Assembly (NCBI RefSeq): GCF_003011885.1
Contig: NZ_PXXO01000020.1
Coordinates: 1-35,525, forward strand
Direction of reading: 5' to 3'
DNA: 35,525 bases
DNA from: Cyanobium usitatum str. Tous
Lineage (GTDB): Bacteria > Cyanobacteriota > Cyanobacteriia > PCC-6307 > Cyanobiaceae
The position numbers were made by a program, and so were the translations under genes. Of this stretch, positions 7,771 to 16,281 are shown in pieces (the first letter of the stretch is position 1; every line of letters begins with the position of its first letter). Under the pieces are notes generated by a model. It had not been told where the DNA came from, ran no database searches, and was given only the letters and a program-made list of their open reading frames with translations.

Positions 7771-7812
7771 TATGGAGGCTCCCCGTTCGCTGCCTGGCGG
7801 AGTGTCTCCATA
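7771..7812. promoter_or_regulatory. Inverted repeat in the Fe-S carrier / crtQ divergent promoter region
   Basis: TATGGAG (7771-7777) and CTCCATA (7806-7812) form a 7-bp inverted repeat with a 28-base spacer, ending 14 bases before the crtQ start. It could be an operator or a leader hairpin of crtQ. Chance occurrence is possible. Confidence 0.3.
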
Positions 7813-7826
7813 GAGTCAGCGCACTA

Positions 7827-9335
7827 ATGAGGGTTGAAAGGGTGCAGGTCGCCATCGTGGGAGCGGGACTGGCCGGTTTATCTGCGGCGGTGGATCTGGT
7901 GGATGCCGGCCACCAGGTGGATCTCTACGAGGCCCGGCCGTTTCTGGGCGGCAAGGTGGGCAGCTGGGTGGATGAGGGCGGCAACCACATTGAGATGGGG
8001 CTGCATGTGTTCTTTTTCAACTACGCCAACCTCTTCGCCCTGATGCGCAAGGTGGGGGCGATCGACAACCTGCTGCCCAAGGACCACACCCACCTGTTTG
8101 TGAATACTGGCGGCGATCTCCGGGAGCTTGACTTTCGCTTTGCCCTTGGCGCTCCCTTCAACGGCTTGAAGGCCTTCTTCACCACTCCCCAGCTCGACTG
8201 GATCGACAAGCTGCGCAATGCCCTGGCCCTAGGCACCAGCCCGATCGTGCGCGGCTTGGTGGACTACGAGGGGGCCATGAAGACGATCCGCGCCCTGGAT
8301 CGGATCAGCTTCCAGGAGTGGTTTGTGGGCCATGGCGGCAGTGAGCAGAGCATTAAGCGGATGTGGAATCCGATCGCCTATGCCCTGGGCTTCATTGATT
8401 GCGAGGCGATCTCGGCCCGCTGCATGCTCACGATCTTCATGATGTTTGCCTCCAAAACCGAGGCCTCCAAGCTCAACCTGCTCAAAGGCTCCCCCCACCG
8501 CTGGCTCTCGGGCCCGATTCTCGACTACATCCAGCAGCGCGGCGGCCGGCTGCATCTGCGCCACCGGGTTACGGAGGTGCATTTCGAGGAGGGGGCAGCT
8601 GGCGTCGATGGCCAGCCCGCTACCCGGGTGAGCAGCCTCACTCTCGGCACCCCTGAGGGCGATGTATCCGTAGTCGCAGACAACTATCTGGCCGCCTGTG
8701 ATGTGCCTGGTATACAGCGAATGCTGCCCCAAGCCTGGCGCCGCTGGCCCCTTTTCGACAACATTTACAAGCTCGATGCGGTGCCGGTGGCCACCGTGCA
8801 GCTTCGTTATGACGGCTGGGTAACCGAGCTCGGTGATGGCGCCGCCGCCACCGCCGCCCGAGCCGATCTCAGCAGCCCCGCTGGCCTCGACAACCTGCTC
8901 TACACCGCCGACGCTGACTTCAGCTGCTTCGCCGATCTGGCCCTGGCCAGTCCCGAGGATTACCGCAAGCAGGGGCAGGGCTCCTTGCTCCAGTGCGTGC
9001 TCACCCCAGGTGATCCCTGGATTCCCAAGAAAACCGAAGAGATCGTGGCCCACACCGACGCCCAGGTGCGAAGCCTGTTCCCTTCGGCCGCGGGACTGAA
9101 GCTGGTGTGGAGCAACGTGGTGAAGCTGGCCCAGTCCCTTTACCGCGAGGCTCCAGGCATGGAGCCTTACCGGCCAGAGCAAGCCACGCCGGTAGCGAAT
9201 TTTTATCTGGCCGGTAGTTACACCAAGCAGGATTACATCGATTCGATGGAAGGCGCCACCATGAGTGGGCGCTTAGCCGCAGCTGCGATCCTGGGAAGCC
9301 AGGCTGCGCTGGCCACCAACACCTCTGTTTCGTAG
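7827..9335 (+). CDS. crtQ: Zeta-carotene desaturase
   Basis: The 502-residue protein has an N-terminal FAD-binding Rossmann motif ([17 protein letters not shown], GxGxxG at residues 12-17, ending in the acidic DLYEAR) and the plant/cyanobacterial ZDS segment ([19 protein letters not shown]). The C-terminal carotenoid-desaturase region ends with [20 protein letters not shown]. It converts 9,9'-di-cis-zeta-carotene to prolycopene through neurosporene in the carotenoid pathway, at the membrane. Length and motifs match CrtQ/ZDS rather than phytoene desaturase CrtP. ATG 7827 starts directly with the nucleotide-binding strand. It is followed within 8 bp by the SRPBCC gene, as in other Synechococcus-type genomes, which suggests co-transcription. 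Confidence 0.95.
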   Translation: MRVERVQVAIVGAGLAGLSAAVDLVDAGHQVDLYEARPFLGGKVGSWVDEGGNHIEMGLHVFFFNYANLFALMRKVGAIDNLLPKDHTHLFVNTGGDLRELDFRFALGAPFNGLKAFFTTPQLDWIDKLRNALALGTSPIVRGLVDYEGAMKTIRALDRISFQEWFVGHGGSEQSIKRMWNPIAYALGFIDCEAISARCMLTIFMMFASKTEASKLNLLKGSPHRWLSGPILDYIQQRGGRLHLRHRVTEVHFEEGAAGVDGQPATRVSSLTLGTPEGDVSVVADNYLAACDVPGIQRMLPQAWRRWPLFDNIYKLDAVPVATVQLRYDGWVTELGDGAAATAARADLSSPAGLDNLLYTADADFSCFADLALASPEDYRKQGQGSLLQCVLTPGDPWIPKKTEEIVAHTDAQVRSLFPSAAGLKLVWSNVVKLAQSLYREAPGMEPYRPEQATPVANFYLAGSYTKQDYIDSMEGATMSGRLAAAAILGSQAALATNTSVS

Positions 9336-9343
9336 GAGATTCC

Positions 9344-9787
9344 ATGGGCCGTTGGCTTGAGCACAGCGTCACCACAGAGATCCGGGCCTCGGTGGATCAG
9401 GTGTGGGAGGTATGGAGTGACTTGGAGGCGATGCCCCAGTGGATGCGCTGGATCGAGTCGGTTGTAACCGAGCCCAACGATCCCGATCTCACCGATTGGA
9501 CCCTGGCGGCGCAAGGCTTCCGCTTCCATTGGAAAGCCCGTATCAGCCAGCGGGTTGAGGCCCAGCAACTGCACTGGGAGTCGGTGGGAGGCCTGCCCAC
9601 TAAGGGTGCGGTGCGCTTCTACTCCCAGGAGCCCGAGCTCACGGCGGTCAAGCTGAGCGTCAGCTATGAACTCCCCGGGGTCTTGGCACCATTGATGGAA
9701 CCAAGCATCCTGGGTGGAATTGTGACCAAGGAGCTTCAGGCCAACCTTGATCGATTCCGTGATCTCGTTGAATCTCGCAACCCCTAA
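9344..9787 (+). CDS. SRPBCC (START-like) family protein, coenzyme-Q-binding/cyclase type
   Basis: The 147-residue protein shows the SRPBCC/polyketide-cyclase pattern: a first beta strand (LEHSVTTEIRASVDQVWEVW), the DLEAMPQWMRWI helix-turn, central strands and a long C-terminal helix (ILGGIVTKELQANLDRFRDL). These proteins hold a hydrophobic ligand in a deep cavity, and the position right behind crtQ suggests a lipid or carotenoid-type ligand; this is inference. The start is well supported by TAGGAG seven bases upstream. The 3' end overlaps the next gene (lipoprotein). Confidence 0.85.
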   Translation: MGRWLEHSVTTEIRASVDQVWEVWSDLEAMPQWMRWIESVVTEPNDPDLTDWTLAAQGFRFHWKARISQRVEAQQLHWESVGGLPTKGAVRFYSQEPELTAVKLSVSYELPGVLAPLMEPSILGGIVTKELQANLDRFRDLVESRNP

Positions 9788-10310
9788 GTTCCTCGGCTCT
9801 GCTATCGCTGCAGCCCTGCTGCTGGCCTCGTGCTCTGGGGAGCAGCCCCCTCAGGCCTCCAGCCAGGCAACCTCGCCGCCTATGTCGCAGCCGGCACCCC
9901 CAGCACCAGCGCCTGTTGGGGCACCAGCTCCCTTGGCGGGACTGACACCCCTGCCCAGCTCCAACCAGGTGGTGGCTTCCGTTTCATCTGGGCGTGTTGA
10001 TCCATTTGCGCCCCTGGCGACTCCCGCAACAGCTTCCTCTGCCCGTCCAACACCGCTCAGCCTCCCCCCTGGCTTGATCTTCAACGGTGTGATTCGCTCC
10101 GGCGGCACCCCCGAGGCTCTGGTGCAGTTCGGTGCGGAGAGCGGCACCTTGCGGGTCGGTCAGAGAGGCGGCAGCACCACGGACTACAGAACCACGGACT
10201 ACAGAACCACGCCCCTACTGCCGGTGGGTTGGAGCGTGGCCAGCATCGATGTTCAAAATGGTCGCCTCACCCTGCGTCATGGCAAGCAGGCGGTGACGGC
10301 CGAGCTCTGA
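9759..10310 (+). CDS. Proline/alanine-rich lipoprotein, unknown function
   Basis: The 183-residue product has a short charged head, a hydrophobic stretch and a lipobox (LLLASC, Cys25 from the GTG start), so it should be lipid-anchored and exported. Residues ~28-95 are rich in Pro, Ala and Ser, as in a flexible linker. The C-terminal part (VDPFAPLATPA, then LPPGLIFNGVIRSGGTPEAL and GTLRVGQRGG) looks like a small beta domain of the kind found in pilus-assembly PilP-like or type II secretion proteins, but I would not assign it. A 15-bp tandem repeat lies inside (10176-10211). GTG 9759 or TTG 9747 may be the start; both lie inside the end of the SRPBCC gene. The 3' end overlaps hemD on the other strand by 44 bp. 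Confidence 0.75.
   Translation: MISLNLATPKFLGSAIAAALLLASCSGEQPPQASSQATSPPMSQPAPPAPAPVGAPAPLAGLTPLPSSNQVVASVSSGRVDPFAPLATPATASSARPTPLSLPPGLIFNGVIRSGGTPEALVQFGAESGTLRVGQRGGSTTDYRTTDYRTTPLLPVGWSVASIDVQNGRLTLRHGKQAVTAEL
10176..10211 (+). repeat. 15-bp tandem repeat inside the lipoprotein gene
   Basis: ACCACGGACTACAGA occurs twice in a row (10176-10190, 10191-10205), followed by the first six bases of a third copy. It encodes TTDYR-TTDYR-TT in frame. The copies are identical at the base level, which points to a recent duplication or slippage event. Confidence 0.9.
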
Positions 10311-11112
10311 GGCTGCGGCCGCAGGCATCCACCAGTCCGCTCAGGTCATGGGGATCGGCTTCAGCATCGACGCGGCCGAGTAGCTGCCGGCAGCGCTCGC
10401 TGGTTTGGGGTCCGATTGAAACCACCGCCACCCCCTCCAGCTGGCTGCTCCAGGTGGGCCCGAAAGCCCCTTTCAGCAGCTGGCAGGTGTGGCTCACGGT
10501 TTTGCCGCTGCTGAAGGTGATTGCGTCGAGGCGCCGTTGCTCTAGGGCGGCCACCGCTGCGCTGGGTAAACCCTCTGGACAGCCGGTTTCGTAAGCGGCA
10601 ACTTCAACCACCCGGACACCAGCGGCGGCGAAGGCATCCGCTAGCAGGGTGCGGCCGCCGCTCTGCACCCGGGGCAGCAAAAGGCGCAGCCCCCAACCTG
10701 AGACGGGAAAGTGCTCCAGCAGGCTGTCGGCCACAAAGCTGGGCGGGATGAAGTCGGCGGGCGATCCCAACGATTCGAGCTGCGCCGCGGTTTTGCGGCC
10801 TACCGCAGCGATCTTCAGGTGGCTGGGCCGCCGTGCCAGGGAGCGGCCGATGCGGCGCAGCCGCTGCTCCACGGCCTCAACGCCGTTGCCACTGGAAAAA
10901 ACCAGCCAGTGGAAATCATCGAGCTCGGCCAGGGCATCGTCGAGGGGCCCCCATTCATCTGGTGGGGTCACCACCAAGGCAGGTAGGTCTACCACCGTGG
11001 CGCCAGCGGCTTCAAACAGGCGCCGGGCTTCACCTAGCTGGGTTTCGGCCCTGGTCACGGCGATGCTGCGGCCGCTCAGATAGGAGTCAGAAGCCATGGC
11101 CAGGGGGATCAC
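10267..11112 (-). CDS. hemD: Uroporphyrinogen-III synthase
   Basis: The 281-residue protein has the two-domain HemD pattern: SIAVTRAETQLGEARRLFEA at the start, FHWLVFSSGNGVEAV in domain 1, and DAITFSSGKTVSHTCQLLKG plus VVSIGPQTSERCRQLLG in domain 2. HemD cyclises hydroxymethylbilane with inversion of ring D to give uroporphyrinogen III, the common precursor of haem, chlorophyll, phycobilins and B12. The family is poorly conserved overall, but the SSGNGV and IGPQT segments are diagnostic. The GTG at 11112 overlaps the stop of the upstream glycosyltransferase gene (GTGA); an ATG at 11097 is the alternative. It is last in the run DUF751-rbfA-GH3-GT2-hemD. Its 3' end overlaps the lipoprotein gene. 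Confidence 0.92.
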   Translation of the reverse strand: MIPLAMASDSYLSGRSIAVTRAETQLGEARRLFEAAGATVVDLPALVVTPPDEWGPLDDALAELDDFHWLVFSSGNGVEAVEQRLRRIGRSLARRPSHLKIAAVGRKTAAQLESLGSPADFIPPSFVADSLLEHFPVSGWGLRLLLPRVQSGGRTLLADAFAAAGVRVVEVAAYETGCPEGLPSAAVAALEQRRLDAITFSSGKTVSHTCQLLKGAFGPTWSSQLEGVAVVSIGPQTSERCRQLLGRVDAEADPHDLSGLVDACGRSLRARPSPPACHDAG

Positions 11113-12320
11113 TGGTCATCCAGCTTGACCATGCTGCCCGCCTGTTGCCGCAGTGCTTCCGCTTCGCTTTGCTGGTTTTGCTGCTCCAGTAGGGCGATCG
11201 CCTGGCGGAAGCCGCTGCGGGCCCCTCGCACATCACCGCTGAGCAGCAGGGCAACGGCCAAGTTTTGCTGGGCGGCGGCCAGGCTTGGATCGCGCTCCAG
11301 GCCTGAGCGGTAGGCCGCGATTGCCGCCGGCAGCTGGCCTCGTCGCCGCTCGCTAATCCCCAGGTGCAGCCAGCCGAGTGCTAGTTCGGGCGCTGCTGCG
11401 CAGGCCTGGCGGCACAACTCGCAGGCCTCTTCCAGGGCGCCCTGGCTCGTGGTGCCGGGCTCTTGCAGCAGGGCGGCCAGATTCAGCCGGGCCGCCAGGG
11501 TGAGCCGCGGCGGCAGGGGTAGCTCCAGGGCTTGGCGGTATAGCTGGCATGCGTGCTTTGGGTCGCTGCTGCCCAGGGCGATCGCCAGGTGCAGCAGCAG
11601 CTCGTAGCGCTCGGGGTGGCGGCTGGCTGGGCACCGGGCCAATCCCTGCTGCAGCAAGGCGATGCCGCGTTCGCGGCTGCCCTCGCTCACCTCCAGGCTG
11701 CCGAGCTTGGCGCAGGCGTAGGGATCCCCAGGATTGGCGGCAAGGTCGGCCTCCATGGCCTGGCGCAGCCGCTCTGCCTTGGCACCGCTGGCCAGCAGAT
11801 CACTGCGGTAGCCATCGTGGGCTAGCGCAGGCACAGCGCAATCAGCCAGTTGCCAGTGGGGCTCCTTTTCCAGCAGGGCCAGCACGCTGTCGTCCACCAT
11901 CGAGTGGTACGGCCGGCTCCAGTGGATGGCTGGATGGCGGCGAAACAGGCGGCTCACATTTGAGTAAGGCGACTGGGCCGCCCCCAGCTCCTGCCGCAGC
12001 AGGTTGATCAGCAGCAGGTCCGGCTCGGCCATCAGGGCTTGGAGCGGCTGGCGGGCCTCGGGCAGCAGCCACTCGTCGGCATCGAGCACGAGCACCCAGT
12101 CGCCTTTCACGTGCCCCAGGGCCTCATTGCGGGCCGGCGCGAAATCCCCTGGCCAGGGCAGCTGGTGAACCACCGCACCGCAGCTCTCGGCGATGGCGAT
12201 GGTGGCATCGCTGGAGCCGGTGTCCAGCAGCACCATCTCATCGACGAAGCCCGCCACCGAGGCCAGGCAGCGCTCCAGCCGCTCGGCTTCGTTGCGCACG
12301 ATCATCGAGAGACTGAGCAT
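11109..12320 (-). CDS. Family 2 glycosyltransferase with C-terminal TPR repeats
   Basis: The 403-residue protein opens with a GT2 catalytic domain (LSLSMIVRNEAERLERCL, the GSSDATIAIAESCGA nucleotide-binding segment, and a DAD motif in VLVLDADEW for metal and sugar nucleotide). From about residue 190 it turns into helical TPR-like repeats. This matches the 'SunS-like/glycosyltransferase-TPR' group, in which the repeats may hold the acceptor protein or a partner. Substrate and acceptor are not known. It has no signal peptide and no membrane helix, so it should act in the cytosol. It lies 45 bp behind the GH3 gene and overlaps hemD by 4 bp, so it is probably part of the same transcript. Confidence 0.88.
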   Translation of the reverse strand: MLSLSMIVRNEAERLERCLASVAGFVDEMVLLDTGSSDATIAIAESCGAVVHQLPWPGDFAPARNEALGHVKGDWVLVLDADEWLLPEARQPLQALMAEPDLLLINLLRQELGAAQSPYSNVSRLFRRHPAIHWSRPYHSMVDDSVLALLEKEPHWQLADCAVPALAHDGYRSDLLASGAKAERLRQAMEADLAANPGDPYACAKLGSLEVSEGSRERGIALLQQGLARCPASRHPERYELLLHLAIALGSSDPKHACQLYRQALELPLPPRLTLAARLNLAALLQEPGTTSQGALEEACELCRQACAAAPELALGWLHLGISERRRGQLPAAIAAYRSGLERDPSLAAAQQNLAVALLLSGDVRGARSGFRQAIALLEQQNQQSEAEALRQQAGSMVKLDDQ

Positions 12321-12365
12321 GGGCCGGATGGGGACGGGGCTGGAAACAGGCAGCTTGGCTCCGGC

Positions 12366-14015
12366 TCAGTCGGTGAAGCCAGCGCCCGCTTCAGTGTCTC
12401 CCAGCCCCAGTCCACTGCCCAGTCTTTGGAGAGCTTCGGCCTGAGCCAGGGGCATCTGGCCGGGGCTGTAGACGCCAGGGACGCCCGGCGGCAATAGGGG
12501 GCGCAGCTCCTCCCAGAGGTAGGGGCTGCCATACACCACCAGCCCCGCCAGCCTTCCGGCTCTAGCTAACTGTCTCAGGGCCGCGGGCCAAGGTTCGGCG
12601 CTGCCGGCGCTGCCTCGGAAGGGATTGCCCCGCACAAACAACTGCAGCAGCACGGGCCCAGGGCCGAGCCGCTCCATGGCGAGAGGGGCGTCGGTGTCGG
12701 TGCCCCAAGGGCTGGGGCTGCGGCCCTCCAGCAGCAGGGTGCTCCAGCCGCGGGATTCGGGCCGAGCCAGGGCTGGAGCAGTGGCTTTTAGCACTGCGGC
12801 GGCTGCGGCCAAGGCCGAGTCGAGCCTGATCAGATTGATGCCGGCCTGGGGGGTGGCGGCGCCGCTGCTGCCCGCCGTCTCCATGGTGGCCCGCACCAGC
12901 TCCAGGGCCAGGACCTGGTTGGGTTGGGCGGCCGCCTCTGGATCGGCAACGGCCAAGGCCGCTTCAGGCCCCGCGCAGCGCTCCAGGGCCTGAAGGCGGC
13001 GCTCGGCACTGGCTTCCAGCTGCTCAACCCTGAGCCGGCCGCTGGCCACCGCTTCAGCGATGGCGGCGATGGCGGCATCCGCATCGGCGGGCATCAAGAC
13101 CAGATCGGCCCCGGCTTCCAGGGCCAGCACGGCCGCCTCCCCGGCGCCGTAGCGCCCCGTGATCGCGTCCATCACCAGGGCATCGGTCACGATCAAGCCA
13201 CCGAAGCCCAGCTGCTGGCGCAGCAGCCCGGTAAGCACCGGCTTGGACAGGGTGGCTGGCCGCTCTTGATCAAGCTCCGGCAGCATCAGGTGGGCGGTCA
13301 TCACCGAGGCCACTCCAGCAGCGATCGCCTGTTGAAACGGCGGTAGCTCGATCGCCGCCAGCCGCTCGCGGCTGTGGGGCAGCAGGGGCAAGGTGATGTG
13401 GGAATCGCTGCTGGTGTCGCCATGGCCTGGGAAGTGTTTGGCGCAGCCGAGCACCCCAGCTGCCTGCACGCCCCGCACAAAGGCCGCTGCCAGCGCCCCG
13501 GCTGTGGCTGGATCTTCCCCCCAGGCCCGCACATTGATTACCGGGTTGGCCGGGTTGTTGTTGACATCGCACACCGGCCCCAGCACCCAGTTGAGCCCCA
13601 GGCCCTGGGCATCCCGGCCCGTGCACTGCCCGTAGCGTTCGGCTAGCTCAAGCGCCTGTTGGGGCTCGCGTCCGTAGAGGCGCCCCAGGGCTAGGGGTGG
13701 CACCAGCCAAGTGGCGCCGTCGAAACGCTGGCCCACTCCCTCCTCCACATCGGCGCAGAGCAGCAGCGGCTGACCGGCCCATCGGCGCAGCTGGGTGCAG
13801 CGCAGGGCCACCTCGGCGGCGCTGCCGCCAAGCAGGATGACGCCGCCCACGCCAGCCTCCAGCAGGCTGCGGAGCTTGTTGTTAGGCAGCTCCCAGCGGG
13901 GGTAGCCGCGTTGGTGGTCGGCGAGTTTGCCGCTGCCGCGCACCACGATCAGCTGGTGGATCAGGCGCAGCAGGGCTGGACCGACGGTTTGGGTCGCGCT
14001 TGGTTCAGAGATCAC
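12366..14015 (-). CDS. Glycoside hydrolase family 3 (beta-N-acetylhexosaminidase, NagZ-like)
   Basis: The 549-residue protein has a GH3 TIM barrel (about residues 15-340) with [14 protein letters not shown] at 193-206, whose Asp/His dyad is the acid-base pair of NagZ-type enzymes, and the nucleophile Asp278 in the [11 protein letters not shown] strand. Residues after ~350 form an extra C-terminal domain not found in short NagZ proteins. These enzymes remove N-acetylglucosamine from muropeptides or glycans, so a role in cell-wall recycling is likely but not shown. There is no signal peptide, so it appears to be cytosolic. The GTG start at 14015 lies inside the end of rbfA (11-bp overlap), which supports coupling of the two genes. 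Confidence 0.9.
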   Translation of the reverse strand: MISEPSATQTVGPALLRLIHQLIVVRGSGKLADHQRGYPRWELPNNKLRSLLEAGVGGVILLGGSAAEVALRCTQLRRWAGQPLLLCADVEEGVGQRFDGATWLVPPLALGRLYGREPQQALELAERYGQCTGRDAQGLGLNWVLGPVCDVNNNPANPVINVRAWGEDPATAGALAAAFVRGVQAAGVLGCAKHFPGHGDTSSDSHITLPLLPHSRERLAAIELPPFQQAIAAGVASVMTAHLMLPELDQERPATLSKPVLTGLLRQQLGFGGLIVTDALVMDAITGRYGAGEAAVLALEAGADLVLMPADADAAIAAIAEAVASGRLRVEQLEASAERRLQALERCAGPEAALAVADPEAAAQPNQVLALELVRATMETAGSSGAATPQAGINLIRLDSALAAAAAVLKATAPALARPESRGWSTLLLEGRSPSPWGTDTDAPLAMERLGPGPVLLQLFVRGNPFRGSAGSAEPWPAALRQLARAGRLAGLVVYGSPYLWEELRPLLPPGVPGVYSPGQMPLAQAEALQRLGSGLGLGDTEAGAGFTD

Positions 14016-14397
14016 TGGCTTCGGGGGGTTCGCCCTTCTCCTGCCGCTCGTCTTCTAGGCGATTGAGCAGCCCCAGCACCGTGGTGCCCTTTTCGATGCC
14101 TCGATCGAGCACAAACACCACCTCAGGGGTGCGCCGCATCTTCAGCCGCCGGCTCAGCTCACCCTTCACGAAGGCGCTAGCCGAACGCAGGCCTGCCATG
14201 GCTTGCTCCTTGTCGGAGTCGCTGCCGAAGACGCTCACAAAAATTTTGCAGTGCTGCAGATCGCCGGCCACTTCAACTGTGGTGACGCTCACCATCCCCT
14301 GGTTGACCCGCTCGTCCTTGATGCCGCCAATCAGCAGCTCACTAATTTCGCGGCGGATCAGGGAGGCCACCCGCTCCACCCGTCGGCTCTGTGCCAT
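14005..14397 (-). CDS. rbfA: Ribosome-binding factor A
   Basis: The 130-residue protein starts [20 protein letters not shown] and has the RbfA KH-type fold. Segments [20 protein letters not shown] and [20 protein letters not shown], with the typical helix-kink-helix, are diagnostic. RbfA binds the small ribosomal subunit late in its maturation, near the 16S rRNA 5' helix, and is important at low temperature. The C-terminal tail ([13 protein letters not shown]) is acidic and variable. ATG 14397 is clear. It lies 2 bp behind the DUF751 gene and overlaps the GH3 gene by 11 bp. Confidence 0.95.
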   Translation of the reverse strand: MAQSRRVERVASLIRREISELLIGGIKDERVNQGMVSVTTVEVAGDLQHCKIFVSVFGSDSDKEQAMAGLRSASAFVKGELSRRLKMRRTPEVVFVLDRGIEKGTTVLGLLNRLEDERQEKGEPPEASDL

Positions 14398-14399
14398 GG

Positions 14400-14606
14400 C
14401 TATGCCAGCGGTGCTGGGTTCACCATCGCATGCAGGATCAGCCCCAGGCTCAGGAGGCCGCTGACGCCGGCGCCAATCAGGGCAACCGCCGTTACCGGAT
14501 TGCGGCCCCTGGCCGCCAGCGGTTCGAACACCGAATTGGCCACACCCAGGCCAAAGGCCACCAGGTAGCGCGGGTAGCGCGTCACATTCAGGAAGAAGTC
14601 CTTCAT
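14400..14606 (-). CDS. DUF751 family (Ycf33-like) small membrane protein
   Basis: The 68-residue protein starts [20 protein letters not shown], the typical opening of DUF751, and has two hydrophobic helices (about residues 13-30 and 42-62) with the conserved [19 protein letters not shown] segment. The family occurs in cyanobacteria and as Ycf33 in some plastids; its function is not known. It is the first gene of the minus-strand run with rbfA, and is divergent from the GST gene (65 bp apart), which should hold both promoters. Confidence 0.88.
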   Translation of the reverse strand: MKDFFLNVTRYPRYLVAFGLGVANSVFEPLAARGRNPVTAVALIGAGVSGLLSLGLILHAMVNPAPLA

Positions 14607-14671
14607 CGCCCGGGGTGGTCGGTCCTTGCTGCTTGCTGGCTACTCTGCCGCCCAGAGGTCAGATTTGAAGC

Positions 14672-15391
14672 ATGGAACTGCACCAGTTCAGGCATTCGGC
14701 CTTTTGCGAGAAGGTGCGGCTGGTGTTGGCCGCCAAACGGCTCGACTACACGGTGGTCGAGGTCACGCCCGGGTTGGGCCAGCTGGAACTCTTCCGCCTG
14801 TCGGGCCAGCGCCAAGTGCCAGTGCTGCTAGATGGCAGTGAAGTAATTGCCGATTCCACGGCTATTGCCCTTTATCTAGAGCGGCATCACCCCGAGCCGC
14901 TGCTGCTGCCCGAGGCCCCGGCCGAGCGAGCCCGGGTGCTGCTGATCGAAGACTGGGCCGATACGGCCCTTGCTGCCGGCTGCCGGCTTGCCCTGGTGCA
15001 AGCGGCGGCTTTTGATCCGCTGTTGCGCTCCGCCCTGCTGCCCGACTCCACCCCCGGCCCCCTGCGTCAGCTGGTCAGCAACCTGCCCGCAGCTGTCATG
15101 GCGGGCGTCGGCGAGGCGGTGGCAACGGTGGTGGGCAGTGCTGAGCGCCAGCAGCTGCAGACCAACCTCGAGCAGTTGGCTGTGCTGGTTGCCGATCAGC
15201 CCTACTTAGTGGGCGATCGCCTCACCCTTGCCGATCTGGCTGTTGCCGCCCAGTTGGGGCTGCTCAAGTTTCCCGCCAGCAGCGGCGCCCCCCTGGCGGG
15301 CCAAGGGGTTAGCGGCATCGCCGACCACCCGCTGCTTGAACCCCTGTTCAACTGGCGGGATCGGATTGCGCTGGAAGCGGGTCGGGGCTGA
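14672..15391 (+). CDS. Glutathione S-transferase family protein
   Basis: The 239-residue protein has an N-terminal thioredoxin-like domain (residues 1-75: MELHQFRHSAFCEKVRLVLA, then QVPVLLDGSEVIADSTAI, with the cis-Pro and the E/D-S glutathione-binding turn). A helical C-terminal domain follows, with LVGDRLTLADLAVAAQL at about 186-202, the conserved N-capping-box region of GSTs. Residue Cys12 stands where many bacterial GSTs have the catalytic Ser or Cys. Substrates cannot be predicted. The last 44 bases overlap the end of the convergent secreted-protein gene. Confidence 0.9.
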   Translation: MELHQFRHSAFCEKVRLVLAAKRLDYTVVEVTPGLGQLELFRLSGQRQVPVLLDGSEVIADSTAIALYLERHHPEPLLLPEAPAERARVLLIEDWADTALAAGCRLALVQAAAFDPLLRSALLPDSTPGPLRQLVSNLPAAVMAGVGEAVATVVGSAERQQLQTNLEQLAVLVADQPYLVGDRLTLADLAVAAQLGLLKFPASSGAPLAGQGVSGIADHPLLEPLFNWRDRIALEAGRG

Positions 15392-16013
15392 GCGGCGTCA
15401 GGGTTAGTTGGAAATGGCCGCTGCTGCTGGCCGCGGCGGCTAGGCCCAGAGCCGGTGAGGGATAGCTGGCTTGCCACTGCTCGGTTGTAACAGTGCCGTC
15501 GGGGTTTTGGCTGTAGTGGCTCAGGGTTTCTACCCGGCTAACCCGGGGGTCGCCGGGGCCGTGCAGTACCTGCAGGGCCAGTTCGTCAGACCAGAAGCCG
15601 GTCGGATTGGGCGACTCGCTGCGGCGTCCCACCACCGTCGATTCCAGTTGCTGATCCCCCGCCAGTAAGGCGATCTGGCGGTTTGGATTGGCCGGATCAT
15701 TGCGCACTTGCAGCAGGGCAGCGCCCAGTAGGGCCCGGCCGATAGCGGTGGCATTGAAGGCCCGATCGCCCACCACCGCTCCGCCTGGGTCGGGGCTGAA
15801 GCGCACCTCGTAGTCCAGGTCATCGCTGCGCACCTGCCAGCGCCCGGCCATCCAGTCTGGGTAGCTCAGATCCTGGTGACCGGCTCGAGCTGAGGGTCGA
15901 TCTAAGGGAGCGGGTAGGCGCCACTCGGGCCAGTGGGCGGCCCGTTCCGCCAGCACGCCCGGCCCCATCGCCAGCAGCAGCGCCAGGATGGGTGCCAGTA
16001 GGGCTCCAGTCAT
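15348..16013 (-). CDS. Secreted cyanobacterial protein, DUF6816-like
   Basis: The 221-residue product begins with a signal peptide (MTGALLAPILALLLAMGPGVL, cleavage near residue 22). It then has a beta-rich, lipocalin-like pattern, with conserved-looking stretches WPEWRLPAPLDRP, DLSYPDWMAGRWQVRS and NATAIGRALLGAALLQVRND. It resembles the cyanobacteria/plant family I know as DUF6816; that assignment is from memory and tentative. It should be in the thylakoid lumen or periplasm; a function is not known. The ATG (complement of 16011-16013) shares bases with the ATG of the divergent CRR7 gene (16012-16014). The 3' end overlaps the GST gene. Confidence 0.75.
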   Translation of the reverse strand: MTGALLAPILALLLAMGPGVLAERAAHWPEWRLPAPLDRPSARAGHQDLSYPDWMAGRWQVRSDDLDYEVRFSPDPGGAVVGDRAFNATAIGRALLGAALLQVRNDPANPNRQIALLAGDQQLESTVVGRRSESPNPTGFWSDELALQVLHGPGDPRVSRVETLSHYSQNPDGTVTTEQWQASYPSPALGLAAAASSSGHFQLTLTPLSPDPLPAQSDPAS

Positions 16014-16272
16014 GTCCAATCCCCTGTTGCGGGAGCTAGATCATTACGTGGTGCTGGAGCCAGGTGGCGGCGAGCGGATTCTCACGGCGGCCGAAACCCT
16101 GGCCTGGCTTGAGGCCCGGCTTGCCAAGCTGGAGCCGGTGCCGGCAGATCTGGTCGGTCTCTCTAGCCCGGGTCTGCAGGCCCAGCGACTGCTGGAAACC
16201 GCCTGTGAACTGGAGTTGGCGCCTGGCCTGACGATTCAGTGGTTTGCGGTGCGGATCGAGCCGCCCGGCTAG
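16012..16272 (+). CDS. CRR7-like protein (chlororespiratory reduction 7; NDH-1 assembly)
   Basis: The 86-residue product starts MSNPLLRELDHYVVLEPGGG and continues with ILTAAETLAWLEARLAKL, LLETACELELAPG and QWFAVRIE, the order of the CRR7 family. In plants CRR7 is a stromal factor needed to build the chloroplast NDH complex; the cyanobacterial homologues are thought to help NDH-1 in the same way. Together with ndhO this makes two NDH-1-related genes in the window, though they are 12 kb apart. ATG 16012 overlaps the start of the divergent gene within CATG; an upstream in-frame GTG/ATG (15988) would add an unlikely extension. It is convergent with aroK, 9 bp apart. Confidence 0.85.
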   Translation: MSNPLLRELDHYVVLEPGGGERILTAAETLAWLEARLAKLEPVPADLVGLSSPGLQAQRLLETACELELAPGLTIQWFAVRIEPPG

Positions 16273-16281
16273 GGGGGGTAC

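Noticed and set aside
8229-9182. 317-codon minus-strand ORF opposite crtQ
   Set aside because: Shadow caused by the high GC at third positions; crtQ is certain and the antisense product has no domain.
5381-15391. A shared 44-bp element at the three equal convergent overlaps
   Set aside because: The three sequences were compared by eye and have nothing in common apart from the two stop codons.
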